Shown here: positions 1-9,370 of the stretch, one piece after another
Layout: the number at the start of each line of letters is the position of its first letter
How positions within the stretch are numbered: the first letter of the stretch is position 1
NCBI RefSeq assembly: GCF_020829445.1
Contig: NZ_JAIVFV010000026.1
Coordinates: 1 to 58,854 of the forward strand
Length of the DNA: 58,854 nucleotides
Direction of reading: 5' to 3'
DNA from: Nostoc sp. CHAB 5836
GTDB lineage: Bacteria > Cyanobacteriota > Cyanobacteriia > Cyanobacteriales > Nostocaceae
Program-made: the position numbers and the translations under genes
The notes under the pieces: generated by a model
Databases searched by the model: none
Told to the model about the DNA's origin: nothing
The model's input: only the letters and a program-made list of their open reading frames with translations

Positions 1-1
1 A

Positions 2-2224
2 GCTATTGCCTCTCAGCTGTTAGATTTAGAAAAAATATTGCATCAAGAAGCTGAGATTAAAGCTGGATACGCCCAATATCAAAGTCTACAATCTCAAGAA
101 GAAGCTTTTGTTGTCAAATTTGAAGAACACACCCGCGCTGGGCAGACTCGCCAACAAAAGCAACAACAGCTTACCAAACAAATTCACGAAATCGAACGGC
201 AACTGCAACAAGCCCAAGGGCAGTTAGAAGCTTTGCAGCAACAAGAGCGAGAAATTCAGCAAACTCTGACTAAATCAGGTGAAGTAGAAGCTGCTTTGTC
301 ACAACTAACCGCAGCCCGTCACCATGTTGCTCGTTTAGATCAACTGCAAATGCAAGTGACTCCGTTGTTGCAACAACGAGCAACTTTACAAAGCCAACTC
401 GATCGCACTCATGCAGGTTTAGTAGCGCGACTTGAGCAACTCCAAAGTACTGAGAACCAATTGCAACGCCAGCAGCACCGCCAACCGCAACTGCAACAAG
501 CTGTGATGGATGTGGGAATCCAGATTGAGGAACTGGAGAAAAAGCGGGTTTATCTGCAACGAGTCCAAGAAAAAGGGCAAGAAAGGCGGCATTTTATCGA
601 ACGTCTGCAAGCTCACCAACGGGATTATGAAAAACTGCTGGGAGAATTAGAGCAGAAATTACAAATGCTCCAAAATCCTGAAGCACTTTGTCCATTATGC
701 GAGCGTCCTTTAGATGAACATCACTGGAGTCGGGTGGTAGAAAAAACCCAGGCTGAGTTGGAGGATACTCAAGGGCAGTTTTGGGTAGTGCGTGAACAAA
801 TGGCTGTGTCTGATCGAGAAATTCAGGTACTTAGGCAGGAATATCGCGAAATTTCGCAGCAATTGGCTGGTTATGATGGTTTACGCGAACAGCGAGGACA
901 GTTGGCAGCCCAGTTAGAAGCGACAACTGATGTGCAACAACAGTTACAACAAATTGCTGCTGAAAAACAGCATTTAGAGCGATCGCTCCAAGCTGGTGAT
1001 TACGCTCCCGATAAACAAGCCGAACTCCGGCAGCTAGACCAATATCTGCAACAAGCTAATTATAATGAACAAGATCACGCCTTAGCTCGCAGCGAAGTTG
1101 AACGGTGGCGATGGGCAGAAATTAAACTCCAGCAGATTAAAGATGCTACTAAGCGACAAGGGCAACTATTAGCCCGGAAACCTGAATTACAATCCCAAAT
1201 TGCTCAATTACAAGCCAGAATCCAGCAGGATCAGACTGATTCTGAATGTGCTAAACAAATTGCGGCTCTTGAACGTCACATTACCGAAATTGGCTACAGT
1301 TCGGAGCAGCACAACAACCTGCGTATAGCTGTAAAAAAAGCTCAATCTTGGCATTTGCGGTATCAACAACTGCTATCAGCCGAGCAGCAGTATCCGCAAC
1401 TCCAGACGAGATTGCAAGAGTTAGAGGAGTCTAGAAGCGCCAGAGTAACGGAGCGGCAGAAACTCGGCGGACAAATTGAAAGCATTATCCAGCAACTACA
1501 AGCAACAGCTAACCCATCTGCCCAAATTCAAGCTCTAGAGCAGCAGCTAGCAATACGCAGACGGCAACTCGATGAGCAAATAGCTAAGTTGGGGCGTTTA
1601 GAACAGCTAGCGCATCAACTGGAAACCCTGCAAATTCAGTATGAACAACAGCAGCAGCAATTACAATCTTGTAAGCAGGAATATCGTGTTTATCAGGAAT
1701 TGGCGCAAGCTTTTGGTAAAAATGGTATCCAAGCACTGATGATTGAGAATGTGTTGCCGCAACTGGAAGCCGAGACAAATAAACTACTTTCGCGGTTGAG
1801 TGGTAATCAGTTTCATGTACAATTTATTACTCAAAAAGCTGGACGCAGTGCCAAATCAACCAAGAAAAATGCCAAGCTGATAGACACCTTAGATATTTTA
1901 ATCGCCGATTCTAGAGGAACGCGATCTTATGAAACTTACTCTGGTGGGGAAGCCTTTAGAATTAACTTTGCCATCCGTTTGGCTTTGGCGAAATTATTAG
2001 CGCAACGGGCGGGAGCGGCGTTGCAATTGTTGATTGTGGATGAAGGTTTTGGTACACAGGATGCCGAAGGATGCGATCGCTTGATTGCCGCAATTAATGC
2101 GATCGCTTCCGATTTTGCCTGCATCCTCACTGTAACCCATATGCCCCACCTTAAAGAAGCTTTCCAAGCCAGGATTGAGGTGAATAAAACTCAAGAAGGT
2201 TCGCAATTGAGTTTGTCAATTTAA
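2..2224 (+). CDS. sbcC: SbcC exonuclease subunit, 5'-truncated
   Basis: ATPase subunit of the SbcCD (Rad50-Mre11-type) nuclease that processes DNA ends and hairpins. The frame is open from the left edge, so the N-terminal ATPase lobe with Walker A lies outside the window. About 740 residues of a usual ~1000 are present. A long Gln/Leu-rich coiled coil is broken by a zinc-hook CPLC at bases 689-700. The C-terminal lobe has the ABC signature YSGGEAFRINFA (about 1940-1975) and Walker B LLIVDEGFGTQD (about 2025-2060). The partner sbcD is not in the window. It converges with the next gene, leaving only 23 bp between the stop codons. Confidence 0.95.
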   Translation, partial: AIASQLLDLEKILHQEAEIKAGYAQYQSLQSQEEAFVVKFEEHTRAGQTRQQKQQQLTKQIHEIERQLQQAQGQLEALQQQEREIQQTLTKSGEVEAALSQLTAARHHVARLDQLQMQVTPLLQQRATLQSQLDRTHAGLVARLEQLQSTENQLQRQQHRQPQLQQAVMDVGIQIEELEKKRVYLQRVQEKGQERRHFIERLQAHQRDYEKLLGELEQKLQMLQNPEALCPLCERPLDEHHWSRVVEKTQAELEDTQGQFWVVREQMAVSDREIQVLRQEYREISQQLAGYDGLREQRGQLAAQLEATTDVQQQLQQIAAEKQHLERSLQAGDYAPDKQAELRQLDQYLQQANYNEQDHALARSEVERWRWAEIKLQQIKDATKRQGQLLARKPELQSQIAQLQARIQQDQTDSECAKQIAALERHITEIGYSSEQHNNLRIAVKKAQSWHLRYQQLLSAEQQYPQLQTRLQELEESRSARVTERQKLGGQIESIIQQLQATANPSAQIQALEQQLAIRRRQLDEQIAKLGRLEQLAHQLETLQIQYEQQQQQLQSCKQEYRVYQELAQAFGKNGIQALMIENVLPQLEAETNKLLSRLSGNQFHVQFITQKAGRSAKSTKKNAKLIDTLDILIADSRGTRSYETYSGGEAFRINFAIRLALAKLLAQRAGAALQLLIVDEGFGTQDAEGCDRLIAAINAIASDFACILTVTHMPHLKEAFQARIEVNKTQEGSQLSLSI

Positions 2225-2247
2225 CAGGAAGAATTCAAGAGTCAGGA

Positions 2248-3162
2248 TTACCACCAACTAAAAATTTTTTTGACACTGTTATCGGGAATGCAATTGACTA
2301 CTTTACCAAAACTAGTTTTATCGACTGCTTGACCGAAAGTTTTTCCGATATTTTTTCCTAAATCTCCTACTCCTAATAGAGCAGTTCCAATTTCTTCTCC
2401 GAGTGCCTCGAAACAACCCCGCTTTGCTTCCTTCTTAGCCTCCTCTGAACGATTTTTTTCTTTCAGAGCATTCACAAAAGTTACCTTTTTATCCTTTGGG
2501 AGTGCATAAGTAATTGTCTCCACGAGTGTTATCAAGTTATAGTTTTCATTAGCAGATACAGGAATAAGGGCTGTACTATCAATACCGAACTTTTCAGCAA
2601 CGCTCTTACTTTTAGCATCAATGTTTTTTTGCTGCTGATGCCCAGGAACACAATTAGCTATGTCCCATTCTCTAAAGGGTTCAACTTTATCAACCTGATT
2701 CAGCACAATGATAAAAGGCTTACCTTGTTTCAAGTGAGGCTTAACGATGTTGTGATAAAATTCTTCATCAGAGCTAAAAGCTTTATCATCTGCTTTGAGA
2801 ACCCATAGAACTAAATCAAATTCTGGTAAATGTTTAGAGTACAAGTCTTTATATTCAAGATCCCTTTCTCGACTTTCACCGATACCAGGCAAATCAACTA
2901 GTTTGATATTCCCTGAACCCACTCTTACAGAAATTTCCTGAAGCTTTCGTGTACAACTCTCAATATCACTGACAGGTGCAACATTTTTTCCAAAAAGGGC
3001 GTTACAGAGGCTTGACTTTCCTACACCTGTCTTGCCGAGAATACCAACTTTTGGCTCATAACTGAACGTTTGAGAAAGCCAATCTATAAGCTGTTTTACC
3101 TTTTCTTGTGGTAGTTGGCTAAACTGACTGAAGTGTTCTAATATATCTACCTGCATATTCAT
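2248..3162 (-). CDS. P-loop GTPase, YeeP/Era-like
   Basis: A 304-residue soluble GTPase. The G1 loop GKTGVGKS is at residues 43-50, the switch region carries SCTRK, G3 is DLPG at about 90-93, and G4 is NQVD near 158. This belongs to the TRAFAC class, closest to the YeeP/YfjP or Era/dynamin-like small GTPases of unknown role. The C-terminus is Gly/Lys-rich and ends FSWW, without a clear membrane helix. The chosen ATG at 3162 follows an in-frame GTG at 3174; a second ATG at 3156 is also possible. No obvious operon partner; the substrate cannot be inferred. Confidence 0.8.
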   Translation of the reverse strand: MNMQVDILEHFSQFSQLPQEKVKQLIDWLSQTFSYEPKVGILGKTGVGKSSLCNALFGKNVAPVSDIESCTRKLQEISVRVGSGNIKLVDLPGIGESRERDLEYKDLYSKHLPEFDLVLWVLKADDKAFSSDEEFYHNIVKPHLKQGKPFIIVLNQVDKVEPFREWDIANCVPGHQQQKNIDAKSKSVAEKFGIDSTALIPVSANENYNLITLVETITYALPKDKKVTFVNALKEKNRSEEAKKEAKRGCFEALGEEIGTALLGVGDLGKNIGKTFGQAVDKTSFGKVVNCIPDNSVKKIFSWW

Positions 3163-3277
3163 AATTAAGTACACTATTCTAAAGAAACGTTAGATATAGT
3201 GTTCCCAAAATCTATCTCATTTTAATTACCTCTAGGATGATATAGGCAGCTTCTTTTTCTCAATTTTGAATTCTTCT

Positions 3278-4714
3278 TCAATTGTATTTTACCCGTGCAT
3301 CAAGACCATAGGAGCGGAGCATTTTCGTTAGCGTTTCTGCTTGGGCGCGATCGCTAAATGCCCCAGCATTCACATAATCACCTAGGTTGGATTGCTCTGT
3401 GACAGCATTGGGTATATATTGCTGCACTTTAGTCAGAGTATCATTACTAGAAATTGGCACTATTACTCTGTAAGGATTATTAGTAACTAATGTGTTGCCA
3501 TTGGTAATAGGCACTACGTTATTAGTAGGAGGTAATACATAGCGATTAGTTTGAGGTGCTATATAGTCATTAGTAGGAGTTAATACATAGGGATTAGTCT
3601 CCCTGTAAGTGCCCCCAGTCGAATTATTCAACCCTAATGCTTCCCAAGTTTGCCAATCGACATTTCCAGTTGAATTAATTTGAGAATATTGCTGGAATGC
3701 AATCACCGATTGTCTAGTGTAATCGTTAAAATAGCCATCAGGATTGGTATTAGAGAAACCCATCTGCGACAAACGCTCTTGAACTAATCTGACATTTTCT
3801 CCGCGATCGCCTACAGTTAGATAATTTCTGCCTGGTTGTTGGTTAGCGTATCCACTTGTAGAGACTCTACGCACTGAGTCCAAAACTTGGGCATTAGCGA
3901 TGCCATCAACAGGTAAGCGGTAATTTCGCTGGAATTGGATGACAGCTTCCCTGGTCATTGGGCCAATATTTCCAGTCGGATTAGTATTAAAATAACCTAA
4001 CTGCCGCAAACGCACTTGGAGTTCTCTCACTTGTGGAGTCGAGAGACTTGATCTGGCTGGAGTTGGAGAGGAACCCATTAGTGCGTTCCAAGTTTGTCGA
4101 TTCACAATCCCGTTAGTAGTGATGCGATAATTTCGTTGGAATGCAATTACAGCATCTCTGGTCATTGGGCCAAAATTCCCAGTGGGATTAGCATTCAAGT
4201 AGCCTAACTGCTGCAAACGCTGTTGCAACCTTGTTACAGATGCACCGGTTTTGCCTTGAGAGAGAACAGGATATTGACCACTTGTCGAACTGGTACTCCT
4301 ACTAGAAGTTCTGTTTTGACACGCTCGTTGCAAGGCTCGTTGAGTACTAGCACCCACAACTCCATCAGCAGTTATTCTATTGGCTAGCTGGAATTTGATT
4401 ACAGCATTTTGAGTCAAGCTAGCAAACTTACCACTCACGGGGCCGTTAAAGTAGCCTAACTTTTTTAAACATCTCTGGCTACTGCTAACTTCAGACCCAT
4501 TGCTTCCTATTTTCTGGAGTGCCAAAACTTGCCCAGCAATACTCAAAAGCCCCATAATCAGCGCCACAGACAAAAGACGCATCGCTGCACCGCCAGATAA
4601 CTTTTTCCAATTCAAAAATTTGAAATTAGCTACGGTAGCAACAACCTTGACGCTTTCGGATGCCTCGTAGACTGAGGCTGGCTTGGTTAAATAGCTATCT
4701 ACCCCTGTTTTCAC
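3278..4714 (-). CDS. Secreted peptidoglycan-binding repeat protein with SPOR domain
   Basis: A 478-residue envelope protein. Residues about 45-66 form a membrane/signal segment (LLSVALIMGLLSIAGQVLAL). Four PG_binding_1 domains follow, each with the LxxLGYxxxxxxGxFxxxTxxAVIxFQ pattern, at roughly 75-130, 150-215, 225-285 and 300-365. A polar Asn/Thr/Pro linker leads to a C-terminal SPOR domain (DYVNAGAFSDRAQAETL...). Both domain types bind the glycan or denuded peptidoglycan, which suggests a wall or septum role. The start is a GTG at 4714; an ATG at residue 45 (MRLLSVA) would give a conventional signal peptide and is a serious alternative. Confidence 0.85.
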   Translation of the reverse strand: MKTGVDSYLTKPASVYEASESVKVVATVANFKFLNWKKLSGGAAMRLLSVALIMGLLSIAGQVLALQKIGSNGSEVSSSQRCLKKLGYFNGPVSGKFASLTQNAVIKFQLANRITADGVVGASTQRALQRACQNRTSSRSTSSTSGQYPVLSQGKTGASVTRLQQRLQQLGYLNANPTGNFGPMTRDAVIAFQRNYRITTNGIVNRQTWNALMGSSPTPARSSLSTPQVRELQVRLRQLGYFNTNPTGNIGPMTREAVIQFQRNYRLPVDGIANAQVLDSVRRVSTSGYANQQPGRNYLTVGDRGENVRLVQERLSQMGFSNTNPDGYFNDYTRQSVIAFQQYSQINSTGNVDWQTWEALGLNNSTGGTYRETNPYVLTPTNDYIAPQTNRYVLPPTNNVVPITNGNTLVTNNPYRVIVPISSNDTLTKVQQYIPNAVTEQSNLGDYVNAGAFSDRAQAETLTKMLRSYGLDARVKYN

Positions 4715-4731
4715 TTGTTTTCAGGACTTAC

Positions 4732-4800
4732 GCAAACAATAGCCGAAAGCCTTATTTTCACATAGGGGCAATTGATGAATTGCCTCACAGTGTGCGTAGT
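4732..4800. repeat. Degenerate intergenic repeat beginning AGGACTTACGC
   Basis: Upstream of the peptidoglycan-binding gene. It starts with the same AGGACTTACGCA word seen near 5447 and 16552 and contains a small perfect hairpin, GGCAATT-GATG-AATTGCC. It is probably the end of a decayed mobile repeat. No gene was seen from 4715 to 4945. Confidence 0.4.
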
Positions 4801-4945
4801 TTTGCATAAATCTTAGTTTTTTCAAGTTATGACTATAGCAGAGTATACCATTTTTTATGTATAAGATTTTTTGTATAATTATTTATTTACAAATATAGCG
4901 CTTCTCACTTAAGTGCAATACAGACCTAACCCCCAACCCCTTACG

Positions 4946-5400
4946 CAAGGGGGGTTCTGGGATGGACAAAAGTGGGTCAGTGGCGATTTCAATGGAGATG
5001 GTAAAGATGACTTGGGCAACATCTTTAATGACAATGGACTAGCCAGTATTGATGCTCACCTATCCAGTAGCAGCTAAGTAGGTCGGCACAATTAAAGCTA
5101 ACTGGCTAAGGCTGTCATTTGTCCTTCGTCATTTACAAGGGTTTTAAGCCTATTTACGTTTCGTAACATATTTATGTTTTTTCGCGCCAACTTACTTACT
5201 TCGGAATCGGTAGATGGGCGACTCAACAGGGGGGGTTCTGGGATGCCCAAAAGTGGGGTAGTGGCGATTTCAATGGAGATGGTAAAGATGACTTGAGTAA
5301 CATCTTTAATGACAATGGACTAGCCAGTATTGATGCTCACCTATCCAGTGGTAGCAACTTCGGGATCAGTCGATGGGTGACTCAGCAAGGGGGGTTTTAA
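4946..5400 (+). pseudogene. FG-GAP/VCBS repeat gene fragment, split by a MITE
   Basis: Two near-identical coding pieces, 4946-5077 and 5197-5400, each encode an FG-GAP-type calcium-loop repeat: FWDGQKWVSGDFNGDGKDDL and FWDAQKWGSGDFNGDGKDDL, followed by NIFNDNGLASIDAHLSS. Such repeats form beta-propeller blades in extracellular proteins. There is no start codon or signal peptide. If the 120-bp insert at 5077-5196 and one TA are removed, the two pieces join in frame (agc agc tac ttc). This is a remnant of a larger surface-protein gene. Confidence 0.75.
5077..5196 (+). mobile_element. TA-flanked MITE, copy A
   Basis: A 120-bp element flanked by TA (5075-5076 and 5197-5198). The left end is AGTAGGTCGGCACAA and the reverse complement of the right end is AGTAAGTTGGCGCGA, matching at 11 of 15 positions. 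The inside carries the family core CTAACTGGCTAAGGCTGTCA and, inverted, TTACGTTTCGTAA. It carries no gene. The TA target suggests mobilisation by a Tc1/mariner/IS630-type transposase, which is inference. Other copies are at 27947, 30073 and 57003. Confidence 0.75.
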
Positions 5401-5445
5401 GGAAGCTAAAAGTGTGTAGTCCTTCTGTATTCTCTGATTTTTTAG

Positions 5446-5529
5446 TAGGACTTACGCAAAAACCCTCTCAAACTCTGATTCCTCTGTGGCCTCTGCGTCC
5501 TCTGTGGTTCGTTTTCCGTTGAAGTCCTA
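5446..5529. repeat. 84-bp repeat with 8-bp terminal inverted repeats
   Basis: TAGGACTT at 5446-5453 and AAGTCCTA at 5522-5529 bracket a copy of the CTCTGCGTCCTCTGTGGTTCG repeat that recurs around the toxin-antitoxin genes. It lies just downstream of the SH3 gene. It looks like a small non-coding mobile repeat. Confidence 0.5.
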
Positions 5530-5535
5530 TTTAGA

Positions 5536-6045
5536 TTATTGTTCATCAAGTTTTTCAGTATTACCTGCTTTGACCCAACCTTCTTGTTGGCTATCTTCCA
5601 AACGAATCTTTTGCCAAGCTTTATCTTCGCTTTCTGACAAAACAATAATTTTTTGATTAAAACCAACCCCACCAATACGTTCAGCTTCTTGATTTGGTTG
5701 CGATCGCAAACTCAAGCCTTCAGCCCAACTAACACGTCCTCGGTAAGCTCCCGATGGTAATGGCTTTGATGATGGAGTAGCTTTCGGCGATTCTATGGGA
5801 TTAGAGGTTGAGCTTGGAGAAGATTCAGTCTTTGTCCCAGATGTAAGGACGGGTTTACCTCCTCCAGGCTCGGTTGCTTTTGGGGCTTGGGCTTTCACCG
5901 AAGGGCTATCGTTAGAAAAAACTGGTTTGGCGGGGGGTATGCCGGTGCGATTCATGAAATAGAGTGCAACTGCAACGCCGCTACCGATTAACACAGCGAT
6001 CGCTAAGAAAAACCCCAGTATAAACTTTGTTAAGCCAGACAACAT
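5536..6045 (-). CDS. Membrane-anchored bacterial SH3 domain protein
   Basis: 169 residues. An N-terminal transmembrane helix (about residues 8-30, ILGFFLAIAVLIGSGVAVAL) is followed by a low-complexity Pro/Ser/Thr linker (about 38-97). A C-terminal SH3_3-type domain (about 100-162) has the WAEGLSLRSQPNQEAERIGGV start and a GWVKA end. Bacterial SH3 domains commonly bind cell-wall peptides, so a periplasmic wall-binding role is likely. ATG start at 6045. Downstream of ycf46 on the same strand, but separated by 145 bp that contain a strong hairpin, so probably not co-transcribed. Confidence 0.75.
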   Translation of the reverse strand: MLSGLTKFILGFFLAIAVLIGSGVAVALYFMNRTGIPPAKPVFSNDSPSVKAQAPKATEPGGGKPVLTSGTKTESSPSSTSNPIESPKATPSSKPLPSGAYRGRVSWAEGLSLRSQPNQEAERIGGVGFNQKIIVLSESEDKAWQKIRLEDSQQEGWVKAGNTEKLDEQ

Positions 6046-6146
6046 AATTAACTATTGACTATGGATTTTTGACCAACTAATTATTGTAGCTACTGCTGAA
6101 TAGACACCGACCGAATTTAAATATGCATTATCCAGAACCCTTATAA

Positions 6147-6171
6147 AGAGACGTAGCAGTGCTACGTCTCT
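6147..6171. terminator. Strong palindrome between ycf46 and the SH3 gene
   Basis: AGAGACGTAGCA-G-TGCTACGTCTCT gives 12-bp perfect arms around one base. It lies 20 bp past the ycf46 stop codon. There is no T-run on the minus strand, so it may be a dispersed repeat that stops or protects the transcript rather than a classical terminator. Confidence 0.45.
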
Positions 6172-6190
6172 ACATTCTTTTCTAATGCGT

Positions 6191-7702
6191 TTACGTAGTC
6201 CGTCGGAGGCGATCGCTTAAAGGAGTGTGTTTCGATGCTAAACGCGCTCTCCCCGCCGCCGCCCATTCTTGGAGTTGCTGAATTTGCTCTACAGCAGTTC
6301 GCGCCAAGGGTATGATCTGACTGGCTGCTTCTAAAATGTCGTCATTAGCAAAATCTCGATTTTGGCTAAATCCTATATGCATCGCTTCAATTAAAGTTTG
6401 CTCAATCTCTGCCCCAGAAAAATCAGGCGTTTCGTATGCTAGCCTGTCGATGTCATAACTTTCTAAGTTATGGGGGCGCAGTCGGGATAAATGAACATCA
6501 TAAATTGCTTTTCTCTCTTCTTGGGTGGGCAAACCCACAAAGAAAATTTCATCAAATCGCCCCTTACGCAGCATTTCCGGCGGTAAAGCTTGGATGTCGT
6601 TGGCGGTGGCGACGACAAACACGGGTGAGCTTTTTTCGGCTAGCCAGTTAATAAAAGTGCCAAACACACGGCTGGCTGTTCCTGCATCACCTTTGCTACC
6701 AAGTCCAGCAAAGGCTTTATCTATTTCATCAATCCACAAAATACAGGGAGCGAGGGCTTCAGCTACTTGGATCATTTGGCGAGTGCGAGATTCTGATTCA
6801 CCCACCAAACCACCAAATAACCTGCCCACATCCAGACGTAGCAGAGGTAAATGCCAGTGGTGAGCGATCGCTTTTGCTGTTAACGATTTACCAGTTCCTT
6901 GAATACCCACCAACATTAAACCACGGGGGTGCGGTAATCCGTACTGTCGCGCCTTATCAGTAAATGAACCTCCCCGACGAATCAGCCAATCTTTCAAGTT
7001 ATCGAGTCCACCTATATCAGAAATCTGCTCAGTGGCGGGGTAGAAGTCCAGGATTTGGGTTTGGCGGATAGTTTGGCGCTTTTCTTCCAAAACCAGATCC
7101 ACGTCTTCTGGCTGCAATTCGCCGTGGGTAGCGATCGCTTTTGCCAAAACTCGGCGAATCCGTTCCATCGAAAGTCCTTGACAAGAGCGCACCAAATCAT
7201 CTAAAACTTTGCCAGAAAGGGAGTTACTAGTACTTTGCAGTAAGCGTTCCACCTCAGTTTTAATTTCTGGGGCGGCGGGTAAGGGGAACTCGACGACTGT
7301 CAAAACTTCGGTTAAGTCATCAGGAATGGCGATGCGTGGTGACAGTAGGACAATATTTTTTGGTTGCGACTTGAGGAGTCGGGCGAGATTGCGGAGTTTG
7401 CGAGCGATCGCTACATCATCTAAAAAGCGATGATAATCTCGGAGAATCAATACCGCAGGTGCGGAGGCTGGTAATTTTTCGATAAATTCTAAAGCTTGTA
7501 ACGGGTTACGTCGCCCAAAACCAACATCATTGGGGTTTCCTTGATAGCCATCGACAAAATCCCAAGTATACACTGGGCGATTACCCTGGTTAGTTGCTTC
7601 TTCTCGGATAGCTGCTTCAACCCGTTCTTCCTCATAGGTGGGAATATAAATCAAGGGGTAGCGGGCGCGTAGCAACAGTTTAAACTCTTCACGGAAGTTC
7701 AT
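6191..7702 (-). CDS. ycf46: Ycf46-type AAA+ ATPase
   Basis: 503 residues. The N-terminal ~200 residues are the Ycf46-specific region (starting [20 protein letters not shown]). The AAA+ module has Walker A GIQGTGKS at 266-273, Walker [12 protein letters not shown] near 318-328, then the second region of homology with [11 protein letters not shown] and an arginine finger. Ycf46 is conserved in cyanobacteria and red-algal plastids and has been linked to carbon-acquisition control; the client is not evident here. ATG start at 7702. The gene contains HIP1 octamers at normal density. Confidence 0.9.
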   Translation of the reverse strand: MNFREEFKLLLRARYPLIYIPTYEEERVEAAIREEATNQGNRPVYTWDFVDGYQGNPNDVGFGRRNPLQALEFIEKLPASAPAVLILRDYHRFLDDVAIARKLRNLARLLKSQPKNIVLLSPRIAIPDDLTEVLTVVEFPLPAAPEIKTEVERLLQSTSNSLSGKVLDDLVRSCQGLSMERIRRVLAKAIATHGELQPEDVDLVLEEKRQTIRQTQILDFYPATEQISDIGGLDNLKDWLIRRGGSFTDKARQYGLPHPRGLMLVGIQGTGKSLTAKAIAHHWHLPLLRLDVGRLFGGLVGESESRTRQMIQVAEALAPCILWIDEIDKAFAGLGSKGDAGTASRVFGTFINWLAEKSSPVFVVATANDIQALPPEMLRKGRFDEIFFVGLPTQEERKAIYDVHLSRLRPHNLESYDIDRLAYETPDFSGAEIEQTLIEAMHIGFSQNRDFANDDILEAASQIIPLARTAVEQIQQLQEWAAAGRARLASKHTPLSDRLRRTT

Positions 7703-8047
7703 ATTTGGCTGTGGTATTTATTCTTCTCTCATTGTTCAGGTTTGTATCGCCTCTCACAACTAAAAAACCAACATCTACCAGTTCATAGCGGTTGCCAGTG
7801 CGATCGCTCTTTTAACGTGTCGCGGAAATCCGCAAAATTTTCTGATAGGATTATTTGGTCTTGACCATCAATGCCGTAAGCGAAAACCAAGCTAATAGGT
7901 ATATGTTGCAAGAAGATTTGGGTCTTGGGAACCAGGACTCCTGCCCTTGGAGGGAATGTCAGACCAATAGAATTACGCAGTTCTCTTGGCTATTCCCGAT
8001 GAATTGGGAAGCCACGTCCGTCTTAGGTTGGGGTAGTTCACACTAGA
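7703..8047. other. Intergenic region without a convincing gene
   Basis: 345 bp between ycf46 and the DUF177 gene. It holds one HIP1 octamer-like site and a short plus-strand open frame at 7855-8046 with no ribosome-binding site and no recognisable motif. Nothing else was seen. Confidence 0.4.
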
Positions 8048-8074
8048 AACCCGACTTCTTCAAGAAATCGGGTT
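8048..8074 (-). terminator. Probable terminator/hairpin after DUF177 gene
   Basis: AACCCGACTTCTT-C-AAGAAATCGGGTT forms 13-bp arms with one mismatch. Read on the minus strand it is followed by TTTCTAG. It lies 44 bp past the end of the rpmH-to-DUF177 run. The same sequence type is a common dispersed hairpin in cyanobacteria. Confidence 0.55.
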
Positions 8075-8117
8075 CTATATAAATCTGATAAATTAACTAA
8101 CTAAACTACTACATACC

Positions 8118-8639
8118 TTACTGTCCCGGAAGTTGCTTTTTCAGTGCTTCCAGAGAAGCCCAACGCTTATCAACTGGAGTTTTAGGATTATCATAAGTAT
8201 CAACCGTGCTACTTACAGGAATACCTGAACAATTGCGATCGCACAATTGGCGTTGGGGTACTGCCAAGCACATCTGCTCATACAGCCATTCGTTGGGATA
8301 AAAATAACCATCGGGCGGTAAGCTTTCAAGCAAATCTTCCATAATCACTTCTCTTTCTAAAGGCAAGTCATTTAGCTGATTTGCGGTTTCGTCCAACCAG
8401 ATGATTTCCTTCGTATCAAGCCCTAACCGTCGATTGTATTGCTGCAAACATCTGTTGCAGGTACAAGTAATAATAGTTTCTGCCTGAGCGGATACTTCCA
8501 GGTAACTGCCATGATGCTGCACGCGCACATGACCGCGAACAGGTGTCAAAGTTTCCAGACCAGGCAGAAATTCACTAACCTGAACTTCCTCTGTCCGCTC
8601 CGGGGCTTTAGTGAGCTGCGGAATATAAATTGCGTCCAT
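8118..8639 (-). CDS. DUF177 / YceD family protein
   Basis: 173 residues. Shows the DUF177 pattern: a central CTCNRCLQQY Cys pair near residues 60-66, and a C-terminal CLAVPQRQLCDRNCSGIP Cys cluster, likely a metal site. The family (YceD; plant DCL-associated relatives) is linked to 23S rRNA accumulation and precursor processing. It fits its place at the end of the ribosome/membrane-insertion run rpmH-rnpA-yidC-khpB. ATG start at 8639; 203 bp separate it from khpB and include the heptamer repeat. Confidence 0.8.
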   Translation of the reverse strand: MDAIYIPQLTKAPERTEEVQVSEFLPGLETLTPVRGHVRVQHHGSYLEVSAQAETIITCTCNRCLQQYNRRLGLDTKEIIWLDETANQLNDLPLEREVIMEDLLESLPPDGYFYPNEWLYEQMCLAVPQRQLCDRNCSGIPVSSTVDTYDNPKTPVDKRWASLEALKKQLPGQ

Positions 8640-8783
8640 AGGATTTGTGAGACATACTCACTAACATTTATCTTGATTAGGAGTAATTATACTGGTGTTG
8701 AATCTTTATTTTATCCCTTAAGAACAAGAGAAATTTTGAAATTATATATGGTTATGAGTTTTCAATTAACTCCAAACTTCAAA

Positions 8784-8853
8784 CTCCTAACTCCTAACTC
8801 CTAACTCCTAACTCCTAACTCCTAACTCCTAACTCCTAACTCCTAACTCCTAA
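8784..8853. repeat. Ten tandem CTCCTAA heptamers
   Basis: Exactly ten head-to-tail copies of CTCCTAA, with partial units on both sides. This is a short tandemly repeated repetitive sequence of the heterocystous-cyanobacterial type. It overlaps the end of khpB: on the minus strand GAGTTAG supplies the last codons and the TAG stop at 8843. Confidence 0.9.
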
Positions 8854-9370
8854 CTCCTTCCAACGAAGCTGGACGGACAACCAGATGACGATGCGGTTCT
8901 TTACCGCGACTGAAGGTTTCTAAATCTCCAAATTCCTTCAAAAAGGTATGGACTTGACGCCGTTCAGCAGAACTGAGGGATTTGATTTCCACTTCTCTAC
9001 CAGAAAAACGCACTTCATCGGCTGCTGCTTCTGCTAATGCGCGAATTTCGGCTTCTCTTTTGACCCGGTAGCCATTTAACTCAATGGTGTAAGAGGCTTG
9101 TTCTTCGGGGAGTTGGCTGAGGTTTAGAACTGAATTTGCTAGATATTGAACTGCATCTAACACAGAACCATCAGCACCAATTAATATCTGGATTTGTTCT
9201 GAAGTCAAGTTGGTTTGGTCAATTGTCAACCAGTAGTTATCTGGTTCTGGAGAATCGCCCTCTTGAGATTGGGTAGTTTCTAAATGACCCTGAATCTCAG
9301 CAGGTATTCCAGTGAGTTCCAGCAGTGTTTTTAACCACTGCTGACCTCGCTGCATTGGAATGTTGCTCAT
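8843..9370 (-). CDS. khpB: Jag/KhpB RNA-binding protein (KH-R3H)
   Basis: 175 residues. A type II KH region with the GADGSVLDAVQYLAN loop (about 77-91) is followed by an R3H domain (about 105-165: VKREAEIRAL..., then HTFLKEFGDLETFSRGKEPHRHLVVRP). KhpB/Jag proteins bind RNA and affect cell division and envelope synthesis, and the gene commonly follows yidC. Its ATG overlaps the yidC stop by one base (TAATG), so the two are translationally coupled. The final residues GVRS and the stop codon are encoded by the CTCCTAA tandem repeat, so the natural C-terminus may have been altered. Confidence 0.9.
   Translation of the reverse strand: MSNIPMQRGQQWLKTLLELTGIPAEIQGHLETTQSQEGDSPEPDNYWLTIDQTNLTSEQIQILIGADGSVLDAVQYLANSVLNLSQLPEEQASYTIELNGYRVKREAEIRALAEAAADEVRFSGREVEIKSLSSAERRQVHTFLKEFGDLETFSRGKEPHRHLVVRPASLEGVRS

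Noticed and set aside
7855..8046. Plus-strand open frame of 63 codons between ycf46 and DUF177
   Set aside because: No ribosome-binding site, no recognisable motif, odd composition, and its end overlaps the common AACCCGA hairpin repeat.
8784..8853. Possible CRISPR array
   Set aside because: Units are 7 bp without spacers; a simple tandem repeat. The same holds for the arrays at 14533, 24218, 27231 and 30288.
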